Made by a program: the position numbers and the translations under genes. A DNA stretch of 34,491 bases from a virus. Below the pieces are notes generated by a model. It searched no databases. It was given only the letters and a program-made list of their open reading frames with translations, and was not told the origin of the DNA. The DNA is taken from the IMG/VR virus record IMGVR_UViG_3300009180_000121, positions 1 to 34,491 of that record; one strand, written 5' to 3'. This document shows, one piece after another, positions 28,445 to 34,491 of this stretch (position 1 is the first letter of the stretch; each line of letters opens with the position of its first letter).

Positions 28445-29296
28445 TTACCAGGTAATTGTTCCAGAATCGTTAAATATGTATATTTTGTAATTTCCGCTTG
28501 TTGTTGTGGTCGGAGATCCTGTTGTTATGGCTGACTTGTATGAGGCAAGATGCCTTATAATAACAACTCCCTTTCCTCCGGCCCCGCCATTTTGAGCTCC
28601 ATTATATTGAAGATTTCCAATGCCCATGCCACCATTCCCAGTATTTGCAGTTCCGTTAAATCCAGTTTCTCCAGAGCTACTTGCTCCATTATCACCGCCT
28701 TTTCCTCTTGTAACAGAAGATCCAGAAATTGAACTTGAAATTCCAGCACCACCAGTCCCATTCCCCCTTGAGTATCCATCATAACCTCCTCCGCCTGCCC
28801 CGCCGCCCGCTCCACCGCACCTATAAGTCACTGTATCGCTTCTGCCTGCCCCGCCATTAAATCCTTGTCCAGCCGTTCCAGAACCACCTCCCCTATCAGT
28901 TCCATATGCTTGTCCGCCTCCACCACCCGATCCGCCACCCACGCCGGCTTCAGTTGAGCCTCCACCTCGCCCACCACCCAAGCATGAAATTGTTGATACT
29001 GTAGAATATAATAAAGAGTCACTTCCTTGTCCAGCTTGAGAAGCACCCGCACCAACAGTTATTGTGTATTCCCTTCCAGATAGGATGGATAATGGAGATA
29101 AAATAGAAGAATTAGATCCAGATGTTTCTCCAGATACTGAAGATTTGTAGCCCCCAGCACCTCCACCACCAGAGGCGTTGAGTCCTCCTTCATTAGGTAT
29201 ATAACCACCACCACCACCACCAGCTACAATTACATACTCAACGCTAGGCGGTACTTGCGATCCAAAAAATGAAACAGGAAATACTGGCCACGCCAT
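28445..29296 (-). CDS. Glycine-rich adhesin-like tail protein, 283 aa
   Basis: The N-terminus PPSVEYVIVAGGGGGGYI is a common start of phage fibre and adhesin proteins with a glycine-rich domain. The body has repeated glycine stretches (ASGGGGAGGYKSS, GGGRGGGSTEAGVGGGSGGG, GGAGGGAGGGGYDGYSRGNG) separated by short variable loops. This architecture resembles adhesins such as T-even gp38, in which packed polyglycine helices display receptor-binding loops. The C-terminal 30 residues return to ordinary beta sequence (GNYKIYIFNDSGTITW). It is likely the host-range determinant. It lies between the repeat fibre and the 126-aa accessory gene. Confidence 0.7.
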   Translation of the reverse strand: MAWPVFPVSFFGSQVPPSVEYVIVAGGGGGGYIPNEGGLNASGGGGAGGYKSSVSGETSGSNSSILSPLSILSGREYTITVGAGASQAGQGSDSLLYSTVSTISCLGGGRGGGSTEAGVGGGSGGGGGQAYGTDRGGGSGTAGQGFNGGAGRSDTVTYRCGGAGGGAGGGGYDGYSRGNGTGGAGISSSISGSSVTRGKGGDNGASSSGETGFNGTANTGNGGMGIGNLQYNGAQNGGAGGKGVVIIRHLASYKSAITTGSPTTTTSGNYKIYIFNDSGTITW

Positions 29297-29300
29297 AAAC

Positions 29301-30272
29301 TTACGAGTAATTCTGCGATGCTACTCCGAATAAGGATGTTCCATTTGAAACAAATGTAAAAATGTCTGATTTTGCCGAGCCTGTTGTAAGCGTTGGAGCG
29401 GTTGCCCCGGGCCACTTATATGTTGCATCCCACGCCAATGTATTTGATCCAGTACCTTGCGTAACAATTAGAATATATGTTGCTCCATCTACTTTGTTTG
29501 TTGCCTCCGCCATAGTTCCGTTTGTTGACAAAACAAGTCTCGTAACCTGATTGCTTGCAAGATTCCAGGAGATAGATGCGCCGCTTGTCAGGGTTGTCGC
29601 GTTGAAATTATGTGTTGCAGTATATTCTTGAGCCGAAGCAAGTTTTGCAACAGTTGCGGTGCTTGCGGTGGCTGTGCCTTGGCTAATTGTAAGATCGCCA
29701 GCGAGTGTAGTGGAAAGATTTGTGATCGTTGAGGTTGCGCTATTAAGACTAGAAATCGTTGCATTTGTGCTGTTAAGAGTTGCAACGGTTCCAGACGTAA
29801 ATACGCCAGCAGTTCCAGTTGTAGTTCCGGCGGTAAGGGTTGGAATAAGGCCAGAAGTAATTGTTCCGGATGTAATCGCAGCCGAAGTAAAATTCCCCAA
29901 GGTTCCAGTTGTAGTTCCAATCGTAGCATTATTGGATACTAGGGTTGGGATCGTACCAGTAGTAATCGTTGCGCTGGTGGCAACAGTGCGGTTGGATGTA
30001 ATTGTGCCAGATAGGTTAGCATTGGTGTAAGTGCCATTGGTAAGAGTGTCGTTTAACAATTTTTGAATCGTAACCCTATTGGCCGCACCGCTATCGCCAT
30101 TATCTGTGTCTGCAATAAGAAGCTGGTCTGCCGTGCTTACAGTCGCAACCATTGCCGACTGTTCGGAGATAAGCCCAGTATAGATGTCCAGCAATCCAGT
30201 AATGTTGTTGAGCTTGGCTCCTGTTACCTGATCGCCATCAGCAAAAGATTGACCCGCGTTAAATTTGCTCAT
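29301..30272 (-). CDS. Tail fibre-like protein, Thr/Ser-rich repeats, 323 aa
   Basis: The N-terminal 75 residues (SFADGDQVTGAKLNNITGLL, ADQLLIADTDNGDSGAANRV) are a virion-attachment type domain. A region of Thr/Ser/Ala/Ile repeats of irregular length follows (SGTITSNRTVATSATITTGT, TSGTITSGLIPTLTAGTTTG), with the look of an extended beta-helix shaft. The C-terminal 100 residues (YTATHNFNATTLTSGASISW, TYILIVTQGTGSNTLAWDAT) form a globular beta tip seen in other phage fibres. It begins in an ATGA overlap with the 291-aa repeat protein, so the two may form one fibre. Confidence 0.65.
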   Translation of the reverse strand: MSKFNAGQSFADGDQVTGAKLNNITGLLDIYTGLISEQSAMVATVSTADQLLIADTDNGDSGAANRVTIQKLLNDTLTNGTYTNANLSGTITSNRTVATSATITTGTIPTLVSNNATIGTTTGTLGNFTSAAITSGTITSGLIPTLTAGTTTGTAGVFTSGTVATLNSTNATISSLNSATSTITNLSTTLAGDLTISQGTATASTATVAKLASAQEYTATHNFNATTLTSGASISWNLASNQVTRLVLSTNGTMAEATNKVDGATYILIVTQGTGSNTLAWDATYKWPGATAPTLTTGSAKSDIFTFVSNGTSLFGVASQNYS

Positions 30273-31144
30273 GTTATAAACCTCATTGCGGTTGCGAATA
30301 TTGTTCCTGCGGGAATTGTGCCTGCGGTTGCTCCTTTGCTATTGACGACATACCTTGCAACATTTGAAGCAATTGGATAAAAATTGGTCATAATCTGCAC
30401 TGTGCCAGTTGTCGATCCGAGCGAATTAATTGATCCGATGACTATGTCCCCCAACTCAACTCCGGATAGCGAAAATGTTCCGGTTGTCGTGTCTGCCACA
30501 TTATACGCCGCGACAACAGCTGATCCAAAGGTTGCCGTAGTATAGGATACTTTTGTAAGTGTTGGTCCGGCTGAACCACCAATCTCAAGGCTTCCAACTG
30601 TTACTACACCAGTATTGCTAATTGTCGTGGAGGCAATCGTCCCAAGCGTGTTCGTTCCAGTAGAAGATGTGAAGCCAGTAGCAAAGGTTGTCACTCCGTT
30701 GATTGTGGGGATCGTAGCTGTGCTGATTGTAGCTGTGCTGATTGTGGCTGTGCCAATCGTTGCTGTCCCGGTAGATGCTGTTATGTGAGATCCAAATGTA
30801 ATTGCCCCAAGCTGGACTGGAATAGTGGCGGTTGATATGGTGGCAGTAGAGATGGTGGCAGTGCTTGCAGACAGGGTGCCAATTGTGGTTGTTCCGCTTG
30901 AAATGTTTACGCTAGAACTGAACGTAGCTGCCCCGGTGACAGCCAAGCTAGACGCCAGGGTGGTCGCACCAACCGCATTAAGCGTGCCAGTTGAGTTTAC
31001 GCCTGTCGTAGATAGCTGAAGCGCAGAGGATACGTTGTTGCCATCGGTGATGGTCTGGATCGTTGGGTCTATGCCAGTAAGACCGCTAGTTTTAATTAGC
31101 TGGACGTAACTGGTCGAAATGTTCTGCGTTCCTAGTGTAGCCAT
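30269..31144 (-). CDS. Repeat-rich fibre protein with ISTAT pentads, 291 aa
   Basis: A 291-residue protein. The centre carries short tandem repeats of the pentad ISTAT or IGTAT (LSASTATISTATISTATIP and GTATIGTATISTATISTATI), encoded by near-identical 15-base units. Flanking regions have longer Ala/Thr/Ser repeats, and the C-terminal 90 residues (GDIVIGSINSLGSTTGTVQI, SNVARYVVNSKGATAGTIPA) form a beta domain resembling the interface domain of tail needle and fibre proteins. The protein is probably an elongated trimeric fibre. The tandem units could gain or lose copies and so change its length. Confidence 0.65.
   Translation of the reverse strand: MATLGTQNISTSYVQLIKTSGLTGIDPTIQTITDGNNVSSALQLSTTGVNSTGTLNAVGATTLASSLAVTGAATFSSSVNISSGTTTIGTLSASTATISTATISTATIPVQLGAITFGSHITASTGTATIGTATISTATISTATIPTINGVTTFATGFTSSTGTNTLGTIASTTISNTGVVTVGSLEIGGSAGPTLTKVSYTTATFGSAVVAAYNVADTTTGTFSLSGVELGDIVIGSINSLGSTTGTVQIMTNFYPIASNVARYVVNSKGATAGTIPAGTIFATAMRFIT
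30716..30870. repeat. 15-base tandem repeats encoding ISTAT pentads
   Basis: On the plus strand, GCTGTGCTGATTGTA-type units repeat with slight change from 30728 to about 30765, and a second set (GTGGCGGTTGATATG and relatives) lies at about 30826-30866. On the minus strand each unit gives Ile-Ser-Thr-Ala-Thr. The arrays are short (3-4 units), have no spacers and stay in frame, so they are protein-coding repeats and not a CRISPR array. Confidence 0.75.
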
Positions 31145-31371
31145 TAGTGGTTCATCCTGTTTTTAACTAGGTCCCAGGCAACGGAAAACAGCAGCCCGGC
31201 GACCCCAGCAATTGCAAATATCCTGGAACGGAGGTGTTCCAGGGCAGAAACTCTATTTACCACATCTGCGTAGTTTGACAAGCTGGTCTCGACCATTTGA
31301 TACAACTGGACCTGGCGCTCTTCCATCCGGGCCAATTTGACCTCTATGCCCCACACCTGGTCTTCACTCAT
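31144..31371 (-). CDS. Holin-like protein, coiled coil plus C-terminal membrane helix, 75 aa
   Basis: ATG 31369-31371 is chosen because it overlaps the preceding stop by 8 bases; a longer frame reads into that gene. Residues 1-45 are a charged helix (VKLARMEERQVQLYQMVETS, YADVVNRVSALEHLRSR). Residues about 49-66 are a membrane helix (IFAIAGVAGLLFSVAWDL), followed by a basic end (VKNRMNH). This topology resembles XhlA-type holin partners and other small phage lysis proteins. It lies downstream of a lipoprotein gene and a helical protein inside the fibre region, so a second lysis-type set is possible. Confidence 0.55.
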   Translation of the reverse strand: MSEDQVWGIEVKLARMEERQVQLYQMVETSLSNYADVVNRVSALEHLRSRIFAIAGVAGLLFSVAWDLVKNRMNH

Positions 31372-31636
31372 TGCGAGACTCCAGGTACTTGAGACTGACC
31401 GCAAGATGTACGACCGCACCGACGACCTCGTCCCGGTCCCTGCCGTCGTCTACCATCCTTTTGATCGATCTGTTGACTGACAGAAGATGCTTTACTGCAC
31501 CGATATACTTCGTTCCCCTTGCAAGCCTGTTGTTGTCCTCGGCACACTTCAGTGCCTCCTTGAAACAGGCGTAATCCTTTGCCGTCAGCAATAAACGCAA
31601 ACCTAGGACTGTGATCCATGTTGCGATGCGCTTCAT
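31364..31636 (-). CDS. Small helical protein, 90 aa
   Basis: ATG 31634-31636 overlaps the stop of the lipoprotein gene as ATGA. The first 17 residues are weakly hydrophobic (MKRIATWITVLGLRLLL) and may be a signal or anchor. The rest is a charged helix bundle (KDYACFKEALKCAEDNNRLA, VKHLLSVNRSIKRMVDD, then DEVVGAVVHLAVSLKYLESR). If the start is an anchor, the protein would have the topology of an inner-membrane spanin, with the adjacent lipoprotein as its partner, but in reversed gene order and not nested. The function is unproven. Confidence 0.55.
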   Translation of the reverse strand: MKRIATWITVLGLRLLLTAKDYACFKEALKCAEDNNRLARGTKYIGAVKHLLSVNRSIKRMVDDGRDRDEVVGAVVHLAVSLKYLESRNE

Positions 31637-31770
31637 TTGGCATTACCAGAACTTACTGCTCCAGCATCGGACGCAGCACCCATGTCCGAGTAGCGCGGTA
31701 ATACATTGCTGTCTGCTGGCTTTGGCGAGCAGGAGCAGAGCAAGAGGGCGATGAGGAGGAGGAGGTTCAT
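31633..31770 (-). CDS. Small lipoprotein, 45 aa
   Basis: ATG 31768-31770 shares a base with the preceding stop (TAATG). The product begins with a lipoprotein signal (MNLLLLIALLLCSCSPKPAD), lipobox LCSC with the acylated cysteine at residue 14, and a short polar mature part (NVLPRYSDMGAASDAGAVSS). Size and signal fit an outer-membrane spanin or a cor-like exclusion lipoprotein. The stop overlaps the next start as ATGA. A decayed copy of its first codons is present near 32693. Confidence 0.65.
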   Translation of the reverse strand: MNLLLLIALLLCSCSPKPADSNVLPRYSDMGAASDAGAVSSGNAK

Positions 31771-32231
31771 TAAGCAGCGGTGATGGTGATGGCTAGATAC
31801 CAGCCAGTTGTGGGGATGTAATTAATATTTGTTGATGCGTTTGCTGACTGTTTACCATTTAGAGACCATTGACCACTATCGTAATCATACCCAAACCACC
31901 AAAGATTCCAGCCTGCTTCTGATGGTATAAGTTCTTGATCTCCGTAATGATCATAAACAGATGTATTTGGAGATAAAATGAAAGTTGGGTAAGCATTGCC
32001 GTATCCACCTGTATAATACCCTACTCCTGCACCAATTATTTCAATTCCATCCGAAATACTTCCAGATGTTCTTTTAGTACCTATTCCATCAAAATAAAAA
32101 TTAAATGGAACTGTTAAATTTACTTGAGTCGTACTCGCCACAGGAATCCCGCTGGGTGCTGGTGTTGATCCTCTCTGCCTGGAAATCCTCCTATTAATCG
32201 GAAGTGGGCAAGCTGTTGAGTACAGAGGCAC
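31770..32231 (-). CDS. Small fibre/receptor-binding-type protein, 153 aa
   Basis: Starts at GTG 32229-32231 with GAGG about 7 bases upstream. The segment APSGIPVASTTQVNLT followed by beta strands and aromatic turns (YYTGGYGNAYPTFILSPNTS, EAGWNLWWFGYDYDSGQWSL, then NINYIPTTGWYLAITITAA) reads as a compact beta-sandwich. It shares its N-terminal style and its C-terminal ITITAA ending with the 32722-33120 gene, so the two are duplicates. By position among fibre genes it is probably exposed on the virion. Confidence 0.6.
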   Translation of the reverse strand: MPLYSTACPLPINRRISRQRGSTPAPSGIPVASTTQVNLTVPFNFYFDGIGTKRTSGSISDGIEIIGAGVGYYTGGYGNAYPTFILSPNTSVYDHYGDQELIPSEAGWNLWWFGYDYDSGQWSLNGKQSANASTNINYIPTTGWYLAITITAA

Positions 32232-32240
32232 AGTTTACCT

Positions 32241-32654
32241 CTAGCTCAATACTGTTACTCTGGCTGTTCCTGCTGTGCCAAATATTCCGCCAATAAGTCC
32301 AGTGTAGTTCATTGGCACTTCATAATACTCTCCGCTTCCAACGCTAACGGTGTATGAAGTTGTTGAGGTTGTTCCAGTACCCAGAGTTGCATATAACCTA
32401 CCAGCACCTTCATTGAAAATAGTACATCCGAGCCTAGCTGTTGATGAAGTTGCAATCGTTCCGTAGCTAGTGCTGGTAAATGCAGTGGGACCAGTTCCGC
32501 CAGTTGTAGAGTTAGGCGGACGAATGCCATCAGCAACGTCGGCCTGGAGCGTGACCATCAAAGCCTCAATTGCATCCAGGTTGTAGTTAATGCTTTGCGT
32601 TCCGCCTGTTGCAGTGCCTACGGTTTGAAGAATGCGTTGTGTTTGCCAGCCCAT
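32241..32654 (-). CDS. Virion beta-rich protein, 137 aa
   Basis: ATG 32652-32654 with AAAGGAC about 6 bases upstream. A short helix (SINYNLDAIEALMVTLQADV) is followed by a beta domain rich in Thr, Gly and Ser (TSTSYGTIATSSTARLGCTI, NEGAGRLYATLGTGTTSTTS, YTVSVGSGEYYEVPMNYTGL). The pattern fits a small decoration or fibre-tip domain with an Ig-like fold. It lies between the duplicated small fibre genes. The family is not named. Confidence 0.6.
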   Translation of the reverse strand: MGWQTQRILQTVGTATGGTQSINYNLDAIEALMVTLQADVADGIRPPNSTTGGTGPTAFTSTSYGTIATSSTARLGCTIFNEGAGRLYATLGTGTTSTTSYTVSVGSGEYYEVPMNYTGLIGGIFGTAGTARVTVLS

Positions 32655-32690
32655 ATATTTGTCCTTTTTAGTTTATCACGCTAGGGGGTG

Positions 32691-32721
32691 TTCATCAAGC
32701 GGCGGTGATGGTGAAAATGCA
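32691..32721. pseudogene. Remnant of a duplicated gene end and lipoprotein start
   Basis: After the TAA at 32722-32724 the minus strand continues in frame as C-I-F-T-I-T-A-A and a second stop (TGA 32697-32695). The paralogous gene at 31770 ends A-I-T-I-T-A-A. The following bases (GATGAACACCCCC) resemble the paralogue's downstream start of the lipoprotein (AATGAACCTCCTC). This is therefore a decayed copy of that junction, left by duplication or by recombination between fibre cassettes. Confidence 0.65.
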
Positions 32722-33120
32722 TTATGAATTTGTCATTGTCTTGTCGCCAGTTCCATGAAAAAGAGTTTGTGTTCTTGGAACAGACGTTTGATTTGTTGAT
32801 GCTTGAGATACTGGATATGTATTTGAATATAGATCACCACCGTCACCATCCCATCCTCTGAATTCCCAATTATCATTTACATACCCATACATTCCATAGG
32901 GATCACCTTCACTAAGTCTTGAGTCATTTGTTCTGTAATAAAAACCAAAAATCCAAGCGTAAGCATAATTTCCAGTTTCTTTAATCCATCCTCCAGCAAG
33001 ATTTTCAGTATTGCTTGGAGTCAATGTCATTGTGAATGATGCTGGAAGGCCAAGAGGTGCGGCTCCACCACCAACCTTACGGATAGTCTGCACTCCTAAA
33101 CCTAGAGACAATTTTGGCAT
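32722..33120 (-). CDS. Small fibre/receptor-binding-type protein, 132 aa, probably truncated
   Basis: ATG 33118-33120 (MPKLSLGLGVQTIRKVGGGA) is chosen over an upstream TTG because many phage fibre proteins start this way. The body is a beta-rich domain (ASFTMTLTPSNTENLAGGWI, YAYAWIFGFYYRTND, EFRGWDGDGGDLYS). It ends VPRTQTLFHGTGDKTMTNS at an in-frame TAA, after which the frame continues for eight codons matching the end of the paralogue at 31770. It therefore looks shortened by a nonsense change. The ribosome site is weak. Confidence 0.55.
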   Translation of the reverse strand: MPKLSLGLGVQTIRKVGGGAAPLGLPASFTMTLTPSNTENLAGGWIKETGNYAYAWIFGFYYRTNDSRLSEGDPYGMYGYVNDNWEFRGWDGDGGDLYSNTYPVSQASTNQTSVPRTQTLFHGTGDKTMTNS

Positions 33121-33135
33121 ATAATTAAAATGCAA

Positions 33136-33184
33136 TCATCCGCCAAGGGATTGAACCTTGGACGGTTTGACTGCTAATAGGTAA
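33136..33184 (-). other. tRNA T-arm-like hairpin in a 64-base gap
   Basis: The minus strand carries CAAGG-TTCAATC-CCTTG, a 5-bp stem with a 7-base loop that matches the tRNA T-arm consensus exactly, followed by GCGGATGA. Just upstream GCTAA-TTACCTA-TTAGC would make an anticodon-like arm, overlapping the end of the 78-aa gene. No matching 5' acceptor is present, so this is not a complete tRNA. It may be a tRNA remnant, an attachment-type site or a chance terminator-like hairpin. Confidence 0.35.
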
Positions 33185-33421
33185 TTAGCCCTTGTAGGCA
33201 ATCACTCGGCCAGTTCCAGCAGTGAAGCTGTTAAACTCACCGTAAATGATGTTGCCAGATCCAATTGTAATGCCAGTCAGAGTCCCATCATAGTTACCAG
33301 AAATAGCGCTGAATGTAGTATCGGCGAGCATTTGAATCGCCCAATAGCCACTTCCAGCGACACTTGCGGTGCCAACTGTGAAACCATTCCTGGCCCCAAA
33401 CCTATCCGTATCGGCAGACAT
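33185..33421 (-). CDS. Small virion protein, 78 aa
   Basis: Starts at ATG 33419-33421, sharing a base with the preceding stop (TAATG). The product is beta-rich with Thr and Gly (FTVGTASVAGSGYWAIQMLA, ISGNYDGTLTGITIGSGNII, then FNSFTAGTGRVIAYKG). It resembles the small capsid-decorating or fibre-base proteins that follow capsid genes in podoviruses. No family is named. Its 3' end forms part of the tRNA-like sequence in the following gap. Confidence 0.6.
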   Translation of the reverse strand: MSADTDRFGARNGFTVGTASVAGSGYWAIQMLADTTFSAISGNYDGTLTGITIGSGNIIYGEFNSFTAGTGRVIAYKG

Positions 33422-33612
33422 TAGCTGTAGACCGGAATCTTGTACGAGGTGCCGTTGAGCTTAACGGTAATTCCCAGGGTCGAAGTACCAGAAACAAATG
33501 TTCCGGTAGTTGCAGTTGTGGTGAATTCCATTGCGGTAGCTTCTGTTCCAGAATTAATCCGAACAGGCTTGCCTTTTGCTTTCAATTCGCGGCGAATGTT
33601 GATTTGACTCAT
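33421..33612 (-). CDS. Small virion protein, 63 aa
   Basis: Starts at ATG 33610-33612 in an ATGA overlap with the preceding gene. A basic N-terminus (MSQINIRRELKAKGKPVRIN) leads into a Thr-rich beta segment (FTTTATTGTFVSGTSTLGIT) and the end LNGTSYKIPVYS. It is similar in size and style to the next gene, and both could be parts of a head-decoration or fibre-base complex. The family is unknown. Confidence 0.6.
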   Translation of the reverse strand: MSQINIRRELKAKGKPVRINSGTEATAMEFTTTATTGTFVSGTSTLGITVKLNGTSYKIPVYS

Positions 33613-33902
33613 AGATCTAATTTCCTATGTTTTGCCCAAACTTGTTTGATTGTATCGGCTTTATGTCTTGGGCGGAACTTGGAGCCGAGTTTTTGTTCTA
33701 GTGCGTGATAACCTTTTAGAATGTTGCGACCGTCCATGGCCGCTGGATGATATGCTGGTTCTGAACCACAATTAACAAGTCTGAAGCTAGAGGGAAAATT
33801 GCGTCTTTTTAGCTTACTTGGGACATTGTCCCTTTCATCTACTGGACGCTCGAGCGTTACAACTCCCCCGGTGTCCCTGTCTTCATACTCGTAGAGTGGC
33901 AT
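33609..33902 (-). CDS. Hypothetical protein, 97 aa, MPLYEYED start
   Basis: The product begins MPLYEYEDRDTGGVVTLERP and continues VDERDNVPSKLKRRNFPSSF. The start recalls the FmdB-type zinc ribbon (MPIYEY..), but only one cysteine is present (LVNCGSEPAY), so the metal site is missing. The C-terminal half is basic (LEQKLGSKFRPRHKADTIKQ). It overlaps the next gene as ATGA and the previous one as TGATG. It lies in the capsid-proximal cluster; the function is unknown. Confidence 0.6.
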   Translation of the reverse strand: MPLYEYEDRDTGGVVTLERPVDERDNVPSKLKRRNFPSSFRLVNCGSEPAYHPAAMDGRNILKGYHALEQKLGSKFRPRHKADTIKQVWAKHRKLDL

Positions 33903-34153
33903 CAGTCTTCCGTCATTTCTCCGCCGTCCATCTTGACGGCTTCATTCCGAAGACGTTCTCCATCGCTTTCAGCTTTAGGATTTTCTTTTTCAATCTCTCC
34001 CTCTGCTTCGCTTACGCGAACCATGGCAACGCCTTCTTTGATTTCAACAACTTCTCCGGTCAATTCAACCATATCGCCGATTGCAGGCTCGGCCTGTTCG
34101 GTCTCTTGCGAGATGGTTAGATTCTCGATCGGAATATTTACCATGTTAGCCAT
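33902..34153 (-). CDS. Acidic virion-region protein, 83 aa
   Basis: ATG 34151-34153 (MANMVNIPIENLTISQETEQ) is chosen because AGGGG lies 7 bases upstream; the frame is open to 34246 but that part reads through a GC hairpin. A short barrel-like segment (IGDMVELTGEVVEIKEGVAM) is followed by a very acidic tail (VSEAEGEIEKENPKAES, ending MDGGEMTED). Acidic proteins next to capsid genes can act as scaffolds or assembly factors. The role is unproven. Confidence 0.6.
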   Translation of the reverse strand: MANMVNIPIENLTISQETEQAEPAIGDMVELTGEVVEIKEGVAMVRVSEAEGEIEKENPKAESDGERLRNEAVKMDGGEMTED

Positions 34154-34174
34154 TTTTGACCCCTTGCTTTTAGG

Positions 34175-34223
34175 TTCGGGCCCGGGGAGATTTTTGCCTC
34201 CCCGGACCTTCGCTTCGGGCCCG
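34175..34223 (-). terminator. Strong GC hairpin after the capsid gene
   Basis: CCGGGGAG (34182-34189) and CTCCCCGG (34197-34204) pair perfectly around a 7-base loop, and TTCGGGCCC occurs twice as a direct repeat (34175-34183, 34215-34223). The structure lies between the capsid stop and the next ribosome site. There is no T run on the minus strand after it, so a partial terminator, an RNA-processing site or an mRNA stabiliser are all possible. Such hairpins often set high capsid expression. Confidence 0.45.
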
Positions 34224-34250
34224 ATCATTAATACGATCGCGCCCATTTAA

Positions 34251-34491
34251 TTAGCTGACTTCAGAACGACTAAACACGACTCGGTAGAACGCTCCGTTCA
34301 ACTGAATCGCGGTGTAGTACGTTTTGACAGCGACCGAGGTTACCAAATCCAGAGGGTCGGACTTGTCAGGACCTTCTGCAATTAGGACCTTGGGGCTATA
34401 GGGCGAGTCGCCTGTGAGGCTAGGTACGCCGAATGCCTGGTCACCGAGCACAATGTTCGCCAAGAAAGGCGCAGTGCTGGAGTTGTAGGAC
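34251..34491 (-). CDS. Major capsid protein, N4-gp56-like (C-terminal part)
   Basis: The frame is open to the right edge, so the N-terminus is outside the window; an apparent start at 34463 is only an internal Leu codon. The 79 visible residues include FLANIVLGDQAFGVPSLTGD, then KSDPLDLVTSVAVKTYYTAI, then QLNGAFYRVVFSRSEVS. This matches the end of N4-gp56-type HK97-fold capsid proteins, whose pattern is a Y/F-G strand, then D-P-L, then W/V-K and a final strand after L-N. The assignment is from this end only. It is followed by a strong hairpin and small virion genes. Confidence 0.65.
   Translation of the reverse strand, partial: SYNSSTAPFLANIVLGDQAFGVPSLTGDSPYSPKVLIAEGPDKSDPLDLVTSVAVKTYYTAIQLNGAFYRVVFSRSEVS

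Noticed and set aside
29659-30030. Plus-strand frame of 123 codons rich in Val and Pro
   Set aside because: It is the mirror of the Thr/Ser/Ile repeats in the fibre gene on the other strand and reflects their codon pattern.
30716-30870. CRISPR array
   Set aside because: The repeats are 15 bases, contiguous and in frame within a coding region; there are no spacers.
33609-33902. FmdB-type zinc ribbon regulator
   Set aside because: Only the MPLYEY start is shared; the CxxC pairs needed for the zinc site are absent.

Overview
This window is a stretch of a tailed double-stranded DNA phage genome, most likely a short-tailed (podovirus-type) phage of a Gram-negative host. The evidence is a partial capsid gene whose C-terminus resembles the N4-gp56 major capsid family, two short-tail connector/tube candidates, a set of large internal (ejection-type) virion proteins, a small and a large terminase subunit, and lipoprotein genes of the outer-membrane spanin type. 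Nearly every gene is on the minus strand, so gene order reads from high to low coordinates. Genes are packed with ATGA, TAATG or GTGA start/stop overlaps. No integrase, repressor, DNA polymerase or RNA polymerase is recognisable. The portal, scaffold and most of the capsid gene must lie outside the window. Since lysis-type genes follow the terminase at the left edge and the capsid gene enters at the right edge, the two ends may join in a circularly permuted genome (inference).

Layout in transcription order. 34.5-33.2 kb: capsid C-terminus, a strong GC hairpin, then four small genes. 33.2-28.1 kb: receptor-binding and fibre region with duplicated small fibre genes, a Thr/Ser-rich repeat fibre, a glycine-rich adhesin-like protein, and an embedded set of lipoprotein, helical protein and holin-like protein. 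28.1-15.4 kb: tail connector and tail tube candidates, two related GNAT-like genes, and four internal virion proteins, ending in a 2067-residue polyvalent protein with an HEIMH zincin motif. 15.4-15.1 kb: the only plus-strand gene, a small secreted repeat protein. 15.1-11.9 kb: a virion lysozyme-like protein, three PD-(D/E)XK-type nucleases and an SSB-like protein. 11.9-7.0 kb: small accessory genes around two glycosyltransferases and a 2-oxoglutarate dioxygenase. 7.0-3.1 kb: a DnaB/RepA-type helicase, small genes and a Mom-like DNA modification gene. 3.1-2.75 kb: a 361-base intergenic region with a 13-bp inverted repeat around a TATAAT box, followed by a compact structured RNA ending in a short T run. 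2.75-0.36 kb: a small gene, terS and terL. 0.34-0 kb: a holin-like protein and overlapping spanin-like genes.

Together the genes suggest a lytic phage that unwinds and recombines its own DNA (helicase, SSB-like protein, RecB-like and resolvase-like nucleases). It probably protects its DNA or decorates its particle (Mom-like enzyme, GT8, GT9, dioxygenase), packages with terS/terL, and injects several large internal proteins. The most unusual signals are the structured RNA and operator region upstream of terS, a tRNA-Gly-like sequence inside the 5' end of the Mom-like gene, the lone antisense secreted gene, and the recombination scars in the fibre region.
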